Shown here: piece after piece, positions 32,822 through 42,301 of the stretch
Position numbering within the stretch: position 1 is the first letter of the stretch
How the letters are laid out: every line of letters begins with the position of its first letter
IMG/VR virus record: IMGVR_UViG_3300042905_005483
Coordinates: 37,536 to 101,535 of that record
Length of the DNA stretch: 64,000 bases
Origin: a virus
Reading direction: 5' to 3' (one strand)
The notes under the pieces: model-generated
What the model saw: the letters and a program-made list of their open reading frames with translations, nothing else
Told to the model about the DNA's origin: nothing
Database searches by the model: none
Position numbers and translations under genes: made by a program

Positions 32822-34732
32822 CTAATTTACAGTGTTTTGGCTGTCTATCCTAGTTGTTGCCGGATTCCAGCCGCTTGTGGGGCCAGAAAGCCCGAATTGT
32901 TCGCCGCGGGCAAGGGCCGGCACATAACTACTGCCGCTTGTGTCGCTTTTTAGTCCCCGGTGCACGCTGTTTAAGAATCCGCGTTCTTGGTAGGAGCCAA
33001 GCATGCGCGTCATCCAGTCCGGGTCGTTGGAAATGTTCGCCATGCCGCGGACCATTTCTGGCTGGAACGGCGGCGGGTTTCTGTGGGCCTGCACGTTGTT
33101 AATTCCGTAGCGGCTCATATTGTCAATTACGCCCTTACCAATCTTTGTGCCGACCGAGTAGTGCAGCACCGGTTTTTCCAAGTAATGCCCCTTTAACGAA
33201 GAGGGCGCGCCAGAGACAGCGCCTTCTCTCGGCTGCCAGTCGCGCTCTAACGTCGAATACGGCACGACGTCATCTGGGGCGTAACTGCCGTATTCGTCAG
33301 TTAACCGCACATGATTGATCAGCCCGCGGGCCACCAGTTCGATGTTTCGTCGGTGCGGTGTAATGCCGCTATTTTTTAACACGTCACGCATGGCGCCCAC
33401 GAAGTACCGACGCCCCTCGCCGACGCCTTTATGCCGTACGACCTCAGACGGGTTGGGCATGCCGTCCGAAAGCACGTCGCCGGCTTCGATCGGGTCGCCC
33501 TTTTTGACAGACACGTTTTGATCGGCGCGGATGTAATGATCTTCTCCGTCAACGCGCACGTAAAAGCCGCCCTGAGCCGCGGGGCGTACTTCTTGAACCG
33601 CTCCGTCGCGCTGCGCGTGTGTCGCGCCGTCAGGATAAGTTTTGGGAACCTGCACCAGCGCGTTAATAGCTTTGAAGCCGCCAATGGCCCGCGCGCCACC
33701 AACACCGCCGGAGTGCTTTGACGACAATTGCGACTGCGACACCGGCTCGCTTAACGCTTGGGCGGCGGCAATACCGACATAGTCGCCAATTGGAGGAATG
33801 CGGCCCTTTTCGCGGTAGCCGACGTCCTTACCGAACACGCCGCCATCGCCGGGGCCGCCGACCAATGGACTACGAACAAGGATGTCCTTTACGCCCATCT
33901 GTTTCAGGTCTTTTAGGATTTTTGGCGTCAGCACTGTATTTCGTTTATAGGGGCCCGCACCGCGGGCAAGAAGCGCGCCCTCATTGTCGGCGTCATCGAC
34001 ATCGGTTGGGAACCCTCTGACTTCTAAAGCGTCCTTGTGCGCGTCGTCGTCTTCGTCGTCAGCCGTCACCAGTAATCGGTGCGCCATTTGCGTCAATTGC
34101 TTGCCGTAGAACCCGGCGTCAGCCGTGGCTGTCTTCGTGTCAATTAGACCCTTGCGGGCGCCGAAGGCGCCCGCGAAATATTCTGCGGGTGTAAGACCCC
34201 TACCATAGTTGTTAAGAACGGGGATCGGAATCGGCTCGTCCTTGTGGTCGACGTAAAGCATGTCGGCGCCAATAAGTGAGCTAAGACTGTACTTATTGCC
34301 GCGAATAGCCGATTTGACTTGGGTCGCGAGCGGGTTGTCTTGATCTTGCGCCTCGTTAAAAACTTCTTCAAGCAGCTTGTTTTGCGTGTTCGCCGCCAGC
34401 TGGAGGATTTTTAAGTTGCGGTCTTTTTCAGACAAGCCCGGCGTGGCCATAATGCCGCGAAGCTGCTTTCGCACTTCCAGCTTAGCCCGCTGACCGGCGA
34501 GCGTTTGTTTGATGTCTCGCAGGGAGAACGTCAAACCGCCTGTTGAGTAGGAGGCGTCTCGCCCAACATCGAACAGCTTCTTGGTAACTTCGCGGTACTG
34601 TTCGGGATAATTCTTGGCGAGCTCGGTCGATAACGAGCTCAGCGTCTTCTTATCCATGACGCGATTGTAGTCCCGCATCTCCTGCGGTAGCGCGTCGTTG
34701 ATCATGATTTGCCCGAGTGTCGTTTTCAGCAT
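32822..34732 (-). CDS. RNA polymerase beta-prime subunit, C-terminal half
   Basis: Conserved beta-prime regions are readable in order. TTLGQIMINDALP (4-16) and GGLTFSLRDIK (65-75) come first. The bridge-helix/trigger region (about 155-215) is GRGLTPAEYFAGAFGARKGL then TKTATADAGFYG. ILVRSPLV (284-291) follows, then VGIAAAQALSEP (319-330). The zinc-binding cysteines that normally follow RSPL are absent. It supplies the second half of the active-centre subunit that elsewhere is one chain. The split point is close to that between rpoC1 and rpoC2 of cyanobacteria and plastids. Two short genes separate it from the beta/beta-prime-N gene. AGGTG precedes ATG. Confidence 0.88.
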   Translation of the reverse strand: MLKTTLGQIMINDALPQEMRDYNRVMDKKTLSSLSTELAKNYPEQYREVTKKLFDVGRDASYSTGGLTFSLRDIKQTLAGQRAKLEVRKQLRGIMATPGLSEKDRNLKILQLAANTQNKLLEEVFNEAQDQDNPLATQVKSAIRGNKYSLSSLIGADMLYVDHKDEPIPIPVLNNYGRGLTPAEYFAGAFGARKGLIDTKTATADAGFYGKQLTQMAHRLLVTADDEDDDAHKDALEVRGFPTDVDDADNEGALLARGAGPYKRNTVLTPKILKDLKQMGVKDILVRSPLVGGPGDGGVFGKDVGYREKGRIPPIGDYVGIAAAQALSEPVSQSQLSSKHSGGVGGARAIGGFKAINALVQVPKTYPDGATHAQRDGAVQEVRPAAQGGFYVRVDGEDHYIRADQNVSVKKGDPIEAGDVLSDGMPNPSEVVRHKGVGEGRRYFVGAMRDVLKNSGITPHRRNIELVARGLINHVRLTDEYGSYAPDDVVPYSTLERDWQPREGAVSGAPSSLKGHYLEKPVLHYSVGTKIGKGVIDNMSRYGINNVQAHRNPPPFQPEMVRGMANISNDPDWMTRMLGSYQERGFLNSVHRGLKSDTSGSSYVPALARGEQFGLSGPTSGWNPATTRIDSQNTVN

Positions 34733-34739
34733 ACGGCAC

Positions 34740-34958
34740 CTATTTTTTAACGGGCGGAAATTCTGTTACTTTTGGCGGTGCTTCGTCCACGATGAGTCTG
34801 AGCACGGATGCAAAATCTTTATTGCCGATCGCCGAATACACGATGCTGTCTGCAAAGTGAATAGCTGCGAATATGGCGTTACCGGCATCGTCGCGTATTA
34901 CAACATTGTGCGCGGCTATCTTGTTAGGGATAAGCGCGTGTTGGGACTCAATGATCAT
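34740..34958 (-). CDS. Small unknown protein between RNAP genes, 72 aa
   Basis: It starts at ATG 34958, overlapping the end of the Pro-rich gene by 11 bases, and ends eight bases before the beta-prime C start. It is a mixed alpha/beta protein (HNVVIRDDAGNAIFAAIHFADSIVYS) with a Pro/Lys tail. A ribosome site is weak (CCGGAA). Position suggests co-expression with the polymerase; whether it binds it is unknown. Coding status is supported by tight packing and lack of overlap conflicts. Confidence 0.5.
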   Translation of the reverse strand: MIIESQHALIPNKIAAHNVVIRDDAGNAIFAAIHFADSIVYSAIGNKDFASVLRLIVDEAPPKVTEFPPVKK

Positions 34959-35679
34959 TATTCAGCAAATTCCGGCAAAGGGCGGCGATCGCACCTGCTT
35001 TTGTTTGCATCGGTGTCGGGCTGTTAACGTCAAGATTGTCGCCTTGTGCGGTGGGGCGGCCAATTCTCTGTGCGGTGTGCTCCGTCTGCCACCATTGCGC
35101 TGTTTTGGGCGCGCCGTCATCGGCTGGTGGCGCATTCGGCGGCATAGGGCCGCCGGGAGGTACAGGGCCGCCGGGGGGCATCGGACCGCCTGCTTGATCT
35201 TGCGCGGGAGGCGGGGGCGCCATGGGACCACCCGGTAACGCAGCTTCAGCAGGGGGAGCACCTGTTGTGCCCGGCGGCAAAACGAGAGATTCAGGCGCGA
35301 CTTCGACACCCATGGCATTCATAATTGCCGTGAGCTGCTGCTGCATGTTATACAGCCGATAATCGAGCATCTGCATCATCTGTTCTGGTTTTAGCTTCTG
35401 CTGCGGCTGCGCTGTCGGGGCTGGCGCTGCCGGAGGTTGCTGCATAGAAGCTGTCGGGTCCATCGGCGGGGCCATGCTGGCCATAGCCGCCGACGGGTCT
35501 CCACCTGCGGGAGGAGCTGCGCCCATCTGCTGTGACGGGTCCATTGGGCCCGCTGGAGGCACTGCGCCCATAGCCGCCGGGTCTTGTGGCGGCATCGCCA
35601 TTTGTCCGGGAACTACCGCGGACTTTTCAAATAGCTTTTGTTGCGCGAGTCGAAAGAGTTCAGGATTTACTGTGTACAT
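34948..35679 (-). CDS. Pro/Met/Gly-rich protein between RNAP genes
   Basis: A 243-residue low-complexity protein. The first 20 residues are helical (NPELFRLAQQKLFEKSA). Long PPAGP/PPGGP-type repeats flank a helical core (KPEQMMQMLDYRLYNMQQQL), and the C-terminus is mixed (HTAQRIGRPTAQ). GGAGGC lies six bases before ATG 35679. Such proteins often act as flexible linkers in phage virions. Encoded between the two polymerase genes, it could tether a packaged polymerase. That is speculation; no family is recognised. Confidence 0.55.
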   Translation of the reverse strand: MYTVNPELFRLAQQKLFEKSAVVPGQMAMPPQDPAAMGAVPPAGPMDPSQQMGAAPPAGGDPSAAMASMAPPMDPTASMQQPPAAPAPTAQPQQKLKPEQMMQMLDYRLYNMQQQLTAIMNAMGVEVAPESLVLPPGTTGAPPAEAALPGGPMAPPPPAQDQAGGPMPPGGPVPPGGPMPPNAPPADDGAPKTAQWWQTEHTAQRIGRPTAQGDNLDVNSPTPMQTKAGAIAALCRNLLNNDH

Positions 35680-35694
35680 TTTTTGCCTCCGAAA

Positions 35695-38600
35695 TCAGTC
35701 TTTATCTTCCACGATGTGTACCGGCGTGTCCACATCAATTTCGCCGGCACGATACGCGCGGACGGCGTCTTTCTTATTTCGGTAAACACGGGGCTTAGCT
35801 TTAGAGTTAATGCGACTCGACGCGAGATAGATGCCTGTGTGGTAATCCATCGTCGGCATGTAGTGCGCCTTGAAAGAAGCCGCCGCAAACAGATTTTTGC
35901 TGGGCAGCATTTTCTCAATTGCCTCTTTGGCCGCCTCTTCGGTACTGGGGACGTGATACTGCATCGCGTCACCGTCGAAGTCGGCGTTAAAGCCCTTGGT
36001 GATGACCGGATTGACCTCCATAACCTTGTTTTTCGTAAGCCGGGGGTAGAAGGCCATCATACCATATCGGTGTAAAACCGGGGCACGATTAATAACAATC
36101 GGCCGCGAATTCATTTGTTTATGCATCTCGTCGAACGCGATCTTGTTTTTGTCTTCAACGGACTGGAGCGCGGTCATCCGGGGCATACCGCGACGCACAA
36201 GGCCGCGGACAATAAACGGTTTGTAAATATCCCACGCCTTTTCTTCCGGCAGGGCAACCTCGTCCATGTCTAGGTCGGAGTTGGGGGTAATCACCGCCCG
36301 GCCGACAAGGTCTACCGTGCTTGACAGCAGTTTGCGCTGCATGGTGCCGAACTTGGGGCTGTCGCCGAATATCTTGCGTAAATAACCCCGGACGTTCTTT
36401 TCGACGTGTTTGGGGTTTACAGGGTCGCCGAGGCCCGTAACGCCTTTCATGGCGTCGTACAGGGCCAAGCGCTCGTTGCCTACGTTACCGAGCACGCCGG
36501 TAGCTTCTTTAAGCACTGAGTTAGATTCAAGCAGTTCTTTGTAGAGATAATTGGCGTCGTCGATCAGCTGCATCTTTTTGGAGCCGATTTGCGACACCGG
36601 CCGGAACATTGGCGGCAGGACCGGCATTTTGGTCAGCATCCAGTCTTTTGGATGAACACCCGTGGTTTCAGAGCCCTTCAAGAACCCGAGCCGGCGGACA
36701 GCGGCGTCACGCAGTGTTTTGCGCCCAGACTGGATATCCTGCCGAGCCTGCTCAATAGCTTTCGGTACGTTGATGTTTTCGAGCGCCGTACGAATAGCCG
36801 CCGGGCCTGTCTTGTCGTAAAGCTTTTCTTCGCCGGCCAGCACGCCGCGGAATTCCTTTTCTGTAAGGCCCAGCACGCGGCGAATGGGCTCTTCCATCAC
36901 AGGATTGGGCATCGGCTCGTGGAGCGTGACTTTTGACCATCGCGTGCCGTTGTGGCCGCCGGTGAGCTTTTCGTCAAACAGGCCGCCCTGCTTCGGCTTT
37001 AAGTTACCTTTCCAGTCCACGGTCTCAGTGTTCTGGATTTCTCGGTCGCCGGCCAGCTCATCGATGTCTTTATCGGTGAGGGCCATGATATTAACCTTGG
37101 AGCCGGACTTTACCGTGTTAACGCCAGCGCCACGCAGTTGACTGACAAACTTCTCGTAGACGTGCGGGACCTTGGGCAGCGGCGGGTCATAGCCAGCCAT
37201 GAACTGCGCCCAATACTCCGGATTAGCTTGGCCGCGCACCATCTTGGCGTCGCGGATAACTTTTCCGGCACCGTGGCTTAACAGCGCGCCAAGATCGAGC
37301 ATGCCGACGCGCTTGGCGCCTTCGGAACCGCCCTTGGCCGGCGTGCCTTCAGCTGTGTAACTGCCCGTAGACCGCCCCTGACCCTTTGATTCAGCCGTAT
37401 GGTGGAGCTTCATGTAGAACCGGGAGCCCGTCAGCACGCCCCGAATCTTTCTACCAGTCTCCGGGTCTGTCAAGTCTTCTGTGTCTGACAGCCCGTGCTT
37501 GGCTAACTCTCCCTGCGCAAAGTCAACGAGGTCTGTGTCCTGATCGAAATCTTTGACCTTATATGCTTTACCCGTCTTGGCTGAAATCTTACCCAGCGCA
37601 GCCTCGATAACCTGAGACGGATTTACGCGGCTGATTAAACCCAGCGGGCTAACCAGCACCTCCATCGCACGCCCGTCGGCGTCTTGGGGCATCTGATGAT
37701 CCGGGACTATCTCAGCCACAACGCCTTTATCGCCAAATCGCCCAGAAAGCTTGTCGCCGACTTCCATCGGCGATTGCGCTTTTACTACTACGTTCACACC
37801 GTTTTTTGTTACGCCAACGTCCGTGACTACGCCGGGAGAATGATGGTCCCACGTAATCGTCTCGTTAGCGAAGCTGCCAGCGCGGCCTCGGTGTACTTTG
37901 CCGTACACCGCTTCGCGCTTCTTGGCCATTAACACCAGCGGGTCGCCGAAATTGACGACTTGGCCTTTTTTCACTGCGCCGTTGTCGTCAAAGCGCTCCA
38001 GCATCTTTTTGTCGTAAACGCCCGGGAACAAACTCACAAACGCCCGCTTGCCGACATGCGTGTTGTCGTCAAACTCGACTTCGTTCTGATACATGTGCTC
38101 GCTGGTCAGGCGCTTGGCGGCTGATTCGCTGATAACCACGCCGTCTTCATAGTTACGGCCGCGGAAAGGGACATACCCGACGCGAAGATTTAAACCCAGC
38201 GCCGTCGTGCCGTTTTTATCGGTAAAGTTCGACGTGGCGAGTAATTGCCCGGGCGTAATCTGATCTCCGGGCTGCACAGTCGGCCTTTGCGTCCACAACG
38301 TCTTGCGATTAAACGGCATGTCGTTGTAAAGCTCGATAGACTGTCGTTTGCCGTCTGCGCCTTTAATGATGATCTCGTCGGGGGTCACTTTCTCGACAAT
38401 TCCGGGCGCGGAGGCTTTTACGGCACCAAGATGCTCGCCCATCTTGTCTTCATAAGAAATATTCGGGTCGTCGCTCGTTGCTGACTGCACAAACGGCGAT
38501 TCAGCGTTTACTAGGGGCAGTGCCTGCGTAAACATGCGGCTACCCATGATGACGCGCTGGCCCTTAGACATCGACTTCATCGGCACCATGTTTGAAAGCA

Positions 38601-40098
38601 TGGAGAGTGAGTTGTCCATGCTCGGCAACATGAACTGCGCGTCTTTCTTAGGCACGTATTTAATTTTGCCGTTCTGCAAAGCGGCTACCATGGGCAGGTC
38701 GCTGCGCTCTTCGCCCGGAAATACCAGCGGCGTGTCGGCTAGTTCTTGCGGCGTCTTGTAGACCGTGTCGCCGGTGTGAACGTTTTTTACCGGCACCACG
38801 AACGTATGAATATTTGTCGGGCTTTTTCGGGCACCGGCGGCAAACCGCATATCGACGCCAACTTTGCCGGACTCTGGCGTACGCAAATAGTCGATAAAAC
38901 CGAAATGACTCGGTTGCACGCTGCGGGACTCGGCGGGAATGGCGTCGATCGAACCGATGCCGCCTTCGCCTAGGCGCGTTACACGAGTCTGGTGATCAAA
39001 GATTTCTGCCGGATTGATTTCTTCCAGCGACGAACCAAGACCCGAGCCAATCAGGGCGGCGTTAATGCCTTTGTTGAACACGCCCGACGGAATGTGATCC
39101 AGCGACTTTTTCGCGGTTGCTTTCCAGAGTAACTGCCGTAATCCAGTTTTGTCTTTTACGAAACGCTCAGCGATTAAATCTTCGGGGCCATAAACCTGCT
39201 GGAACGCCATGCTGTCGCGGTCGTCGGAATCAGCCTCCTTCCGATTCACCGCGATCAGCTTTTTCGTTATGTCCATGATCGTTTCCGGAGTCAGCTGCTT
39301 GTACGGCTTTCCGAGCGTTCTTTTTGTCACTTCCTCGTCGAACTCCGTCTTCGCGAACTCCTGCGCTATCTCCTTGATCTTTCCCAGCTCGTCGATCCCC
39401 GGTTTCGGCTTGTACACTAGGCGCTGGTACAACTTGTCGATCGTCCCCGCGTCCCCCTTCTCCATGTTCGCGGCTGTGATCTCGTTCCCCCACGCTGACC
39501 GGATGTCGTTGTCCCGCATCCCCATCGCTTTTAACAACGGCATGACCGGAATCTGCGCTTGGCCGATCTGTATCTTGAACACCCCCGTCTTTGGGTCCAG
39601 ATAATAGCGGTGCGACCGGCCTTTGCCCGGTAACGCATTCACGTGGGCTTCCAGCTCCCCGTTTTCTTTCTCGCGTGTGAAGATACCGGGACGCAGCCTC
39701 AGTTGGTGCGCCAGCGTGTACTCCACCCCCCGATTGACGAACGTACCGGCGTCCGTTAGGTACGGCACGTTGGCAATCGTAGCGGCCCTCGTCGCAACAG
39801 GCTTCTGTGTCTTGTTGTCCAGCAGAGTCCATGTGCCCCTCATTTTTCTGTGCAGCGAGCCGTGCGTCAAAATAGCGTTCTTCTGGTCGGCTTTAGTAAA
39901 CCGCTCAGGCCCGTCGTAAGTGACGTCGGATAGTCGCAGCGTATAAAGATCGTTTTGCATCGGCTCGATACTTTGAGCGCTCTGCAAAGCGTTGTTAAAA
40001 ATATTGTCTCGAAGTGCCGGTACGTCGCCGAATGCCCGGTACTGCGCAGGTTGTGGTGCCGGCGGCTGTAAACCGGATGACGGCAAAATGCTCGGCAT
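35695..40098 (-). CDS. RNA polymerase beta / beta-prime N-terminal fusion protein
   Basis: Residues 1 to about 1005 are beta: YLTDAGTFVNRGVEYTLAHQ, GRNYEDGVVISESAA, SPMEVGDKLSGRFGDKGVVA, EVLVSPLGLISRVNPSQVIE, then the Arg-Ser-Thr-Gly motif (GRSTGSYT). From about 1017 the frame continues as beta-prime: TVDWKGNLKPKQGGLFDEKL, VLPPMFRPVSQ, VDLVGRAVITP, VINRAPVLHRYG, and the catalytic magnesium loop NADFDGD at 1371-1377. It ends some 90 residues later. The remaining half of beta-prime is at 32822..34732. The first zinc cluster of beta-prime is absent. The gene sits among structural genes, so it may be packaged in the virion. Catalytic residues are intact. Confidence 0.92.
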   Translation of the reverse strand: MPSILPSSGLQPPAPQPAQYRAFGDVPALRDNIFNNALQSAQSIEPMQNDLYTLRLSDVTYDGPERFTKADQKNAILTHGSLHRKMRGTWTLLDNKTQKPVATRAATIANVPYLTDAGTFVNRGVEYTLAHQLRLRPGIFTREKENGELEAHVNALPGKGRSHRYYLDPKTGVFKIQIGQAQIPVMPLLKAMGMRDNDIRSAWGNEITAANMEKGDAGTIDKLYQRLVYKPKPGIDELGKIKEIAQEFAKTEFDEEVTKRTLGKPYKQLTPETIMDITKKLIAVNRKEADSDDRDSMAFQQVYGPEDLIAERFVKDKTGLRQLLWKATAKKSLDHIPSGVFNKGINAALIGSGLGSSLEEINPAEIFDHQTRVTRLGEGGIGSIDAIPAESRSVQPSHFGFIDYLRTPESGKVGVDMRFAAGARKSPTNIHTFVVPVKNVHTGDTVYKTPQELADTPLVFPGEERSDLPMVAALQNGKIKYVPKKDAQFMLPSMDNSLSMLSNMVPMKSMSKGQRVIMGSRMFTQALPLVNAESPFVQSATSDDPNISYEDKMGEHLGAVKASAPGIVEKVTPDEIIIKGADGKRQSIELYNDMPFNRKTLWTQRPTVQPGDQITPGQLLATSNFTDKNGTTALGLNLRVGYVPFRGRNYEDGVVISESAAKRLTSEHMYQNEVEFDDNTHVGKRAFVSLFPGVYDKKMLERFDDNGAVKKGQVVNFGDPLVLMAKKREAVYGKVHRGRAGSFANETITWDHHSPGVVTDVGVTKNGVNVVVKAQSPMEVGDKLSGRFGDKGVVAEIVPDHQMPQDADGRAMEVLVSPLGLISRVNPSQVIEAALGKISAKTGKAYKVKDFDQDTDLVDFAQGELAKHGLSDTEDLTDPETGRKIRGVLTGSRFYMKLHHTAESKGQGRSTGSYTAEGTPAKGGSEGAKRVGMLDLGALLSHGAGKVIRDAKMVRGQANPEYWAQFMAGYDPPLPKVPHVYEKFVSQLRGAGVNTVKSGSKVNIMALTDKDIDELAGDREIQNTETVDWKGNLKPKQGGLFDEKLTGGHNGTRWSKVTLHEPMPNPVMEEPIRRVLGLTEKEFRGVLAGEEKLYDKTGPAAIRTALENINVPKAIEQARQDIQSGRKTLRDAAVRRLGFLKGSETTGVHPKDWMLTKMPVLPPMFRPVSQIGSKKMQLIDDANYLYKELLESNSVLKEATGVLGNVGNERLALYDAMKGVTGLGDPVNPKHVEKNVRGYLRKIFGDSPKFGTMQRKLLSSTVDLVGRAVITPNSDLDMDEVALPEEKAWDIYKPFIVRGLVRRGMPRMTALQSVEDKNKIAFDEMHKQMNSRPIVINRAPVLHRYGMMAFYPRLTKNKVMEVNPVITKGFNADFDGDAMQYHVPSTEEAAKEAIEKMLPSKNLFAAASFKAHYMPTMDYHTGIYLASSRINSKAKPRVYRNKKDAVRAYRAGEIDVDTPVHIVEDKD

Positions 40099-40113
40099 AG
40101 GTGCACCCGTGGC

Positions 40114-40947
40114 TTACTTCGCGGCGGTGGATAGGGCTTCCAGTTCTGCCGGGTCAACCCACGGAGTTTCCTGCAGCGACTTTAACCTCGCGCGAGCTTT
40201 TTGCGCGCGTTGCAGGTTGCGCGACTGCGACGTGTCTTTTGTGCGGTTATACATGTAGTGCGCGCCAAGAGCGCCGGTACCTAAACCAGTCATAAGCAGC
40301 GCGCGCCACAGCGGAATACCGACGTAATTCTTTGTGAAGTCTGACGCGGGGCCGATAACCTGCTGTTGTACGATGCCGGCAGGATCAGCCTTTTTTTCCG
40401 CAAGCTGCTCGTAAACCGCATCAAGAACTTGCGACTCTTTTTCTGTCAGCGCCGTAAAATATTGTCGGCGCGCATCTTCGACCTCTTGCGCCAGCTGCTT
40501 CTTTTTCTTGTGCGACTCCATGGTGTTTACAAGCTTCCGGCCGCCATAAAGGCCGCCGAGCAGCGCAGCGACGTTGGCCGCGGTACGCCAACCAGCGTGC
40601 GCTATTGTCGGGCTTTCGAGGCCCGGGCCGCCAGAACCGGGATTGCCGGCGAACGGATTAAACGTCGTCGGGATGGCGCTGCCGATGCTAGCGTAAATGT
40701 CGTTTACGCCCATTGCCGTTTTAGCAAGCGCTTCGTCTTTAACCTGCTTTTTCTTTTTTTCCGTCGGTGTTAACGCCGTCGGGAGCTTCTCGGCTGACTG
40801 ATCCTGTAAAAGTGTTTTGGGCAGCTCGGCGGGGCGAAGTCTGTTGAGAAGGTAGTAAAGCGCCATAGCCGAGGTCCCGACTCCTGCGCCGGTAAGCCCG
40901 CTCTGTACGATTTCTTTTCCAAACGGCGTAGGATCGTATGTCGGCAT
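40114..40947 (-). CDS. Glycine-rich membrane-associated virion-type protein, 277 aa
   Basis: Hydrophobic or small-residue segments occur near 16-36 (SGLTGAGVGTSAMALYYLL), 118-138 (GWRTAANVAALLGGLYGG) and 208-228 (ALLMTGLGTGALGAHYMY). Charged helices (KKKKQLAQEVEDARRQYF) alternate with them. The pattern recurs in several proteins here (41308, 46646, 60178, 60816, 62787 genes) and suits ejected or internal virion proteins that contact membranes. GAGGT precedes ATG. It is 15 bases upstream of the polymerase fusion gene. No family is recognised. Confidence 0.55.
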   Translation of the reverse strand: MPTYDPTPFGKEIVQSGLTGAGVGTSAMALYYLLNRLRPAELPKTLLQDQSAEKLPTALTPTEKKKKQVKDEALAKTAMGVNDIYASIGSAIPTTFNPFAGNPGSGGPGLESPTIAHAGWRTAANVAALLGGLYGGRKLVNTMESHKKKKQLAQEVEDARRQYFTALTEKESQVLDAVYEQLAEKKADPAGIVQQQVIGPASDFTKNYVGIPLWRALLMTGLGTGALGAHYMYNRTKDTSQSRNLQRAQKARARLKSLQETPWVDPAELEALSTAAK

Positions 40948-40957
40948 AATTAACCTC

Positions 40958-41311
40958 TCACTTGGGGGCGGGCACCATTCCGTAAACTTGGCACCACTCT
41001 AGCCACACGCGGTAATGTTTGTTTTCTTCGTCCCAATGGTCGCTACGTTTTTGTAGGTAATACCAGCCGTTTACTATTCTATCGTTTATGTCGTCAAATT
41101 CCGCTTTTTGCGCCGGTTCCCACAGCTGAAACATCTGTGATTTAAAGTCCAGCCGAATGTCGAGATTTTCAAATTCCTCTTTTTTGAGGTGCGCGGCGGC
41201 GCCGGGCGGACCAATTGCCGGAAAACCGTCTGCCGTGCCCGGCCAAAAAAGGTTTTGATTGTCGTGTCGGGGGCCGCCGCGGTCGAGACCGTGATATTTG
41301 TTGATGCTCAT
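40958..41311 (-). CDS. Small Trp/Tyr-rich protein, 117 aa
   Basis: It is a soluble protein with a Gly/Pro-rich N-terminus and an aromatic-rich helical C-terminus (VNGWYYLQKRSDHW; HYRVWLEWCQVYG). The start overlaps the previous stop as ATGA, indicating coupling. No catalytic motif is seen. It lies in a run of small genes before the RNA polymerase. Unknown family. Confidence 0.55.
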   Translation of the reverse strand: MSINKYHGLDRGGPRHDNQNLFWPGTADGFPAIGPPGAAAHLKKEEFENLDIRLDFKSQMFQLWEPAQKAEFDDINDRIVNGWYYLQKRSDHWDEENKHYRVWLEWCQVYGMVPAPK

Positions 41312-41757
41312 GACGATTGTGGGCGGTATTTCCTTACCTTACGTTTGGCGCGGGCACGTTCTGCGTAAATGCGATAAGTCTCGGCTAACTCTTGCTTTTT
41401 GATATCTTCATCGGTGATAGTCGGCTCTGTAATCTTTGCGGCGCCATAACCAAGGGCGCCACCACCTAAAAGACCGGCACCTGCGGCGGCACTGCCAAGC
41501 GCTAACGCGCCGCGGCCAGCAAGATCGAATCCGCTCGCGGCCGTGTTAACGGCATTTGCAGCGTTTTGGCCACTGCTGAGTATGTGCGACAAAAGACCGA
41601 CACCGGCCGCGGGAAGGGCTGCGCGCCAAAACAACGACGACGCGCTTTTGGTGCTGGCTTTTTCAATACGTACGGAGACTTCTTCGGGCGCTAGGCCCTC
41701 TTCCGCGCACCGAGTTAAAAAGCCTAATTTAAACAAGTCTTTGTCTGCGTCTGGCAT
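41308..41757 (-). CDS. Small protein with glycine-rich hydrophobic core, 149 aa
   Basis: ATG 41757 (MPDADKDLFK) is preferred because GGTGA lies five bases upstream; an in-frame GTG at 41766 is an alternative. Residues 45-105 are hydrophobic and Ala/Gly-rich (WRAALPAAGVGLLSHILSSG; LALGSAAAGAGLLGGGALGY), consistent with two short membrane segments. The C-terminus is basic (YAERARAKRKVRKYRPQ). It resembles the other glycine-zipper-like proteins nearby and may be a virion or ejection protein. Confidence 0.5.
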   Translation of the reverse strand: MPDADKDLFKLGFLTRCAEEGLAPEEVSVRIEKASTKSASSLFWRAALPAAGVGLLSHILSSGQNAANAVNTAASGFDLAGRGALALGSAAAGAGLLGGGALGYGAAKITEPTITDEDIKKQELAETYRIYAERARAKRKVRKYRPQSS

Positions 41758-41758
41758 G

Positions 41759-42250
41759 TCATTCACCGGGGAGTATGAGTTTTCGTTTCGTCGCTGGTGC
41801 CCCTATTGTAAAATCTGGCGACACGTGTTTACCAGTGTCTAATCCGCGCGGCAAATTACCGGGCAAAGAGGTCGTAAAGTCGGCGGCGGACGCCATGGAT
41901 ATTTTACTTCGGCGATGCGGGCGGTGCTTCATAAACCACGCGTCTACGGTGGGGTCCATTCTGTCGCCCTGCTCTTTAGCCTCGCCGGTGCAGGCAATCA
42001 TTTCTTCAACGGCCCGAATTAAATCAGCGCGGTCAGCCGACATCCATGCCGCTTTTGCCGGGTTTTCCGCCGCGATTGTGCGAAGCCGCCGTGCTTCTTC
42101 GCTAAGAGCCTGCGCGCGCTGTAGAAACTCTTTTCGAGTCAGCACGAAGAACTCGCCGCTTTGTTCATCGTGTAAACAAACAAAGCCGTTTTGGGCGTAG
42201 AACTTAAGCCCGCGAAATGTGTAACACTTTCCGGTTTTTGCCGCAGTCAT
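41759..42250 (-). CDS. Unknown soluble protein, 163 aa
   Basis: The N-terminal 45 residues form strands (GKCYTFRGLKFYAQNGFVCL). A helical region follows (EEARRLRTIAAEN; ADRADLIRAVEEMIACT). The C-terminal 60 residues are polar and low complexity (HRPHRRSKISMASAADF). AGGAG precedes ATG. No family is recognised. Confidence 0.55.
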   Translation of the reverse strand: MTAAKTGKCYTFRGLKFYAQNGFVCLHDEQSGEFFVLTRKEFLQRAQALSEEARRLRTIAAENPAKAAWMSADRADLIRAVEEMIACTGEAKEQGDRMDPTVDAWFMKHRPHRRSKISMASAADFTTSLPGNLPRGLDTGKHVSPDFTIGAPATKRKLILPGE

Positions 42251-42301
42251 AGCGCGCTCCTATTAAAGCCGAGTCGACTGCCGGCAATATAACCCCCGAA
42301 G

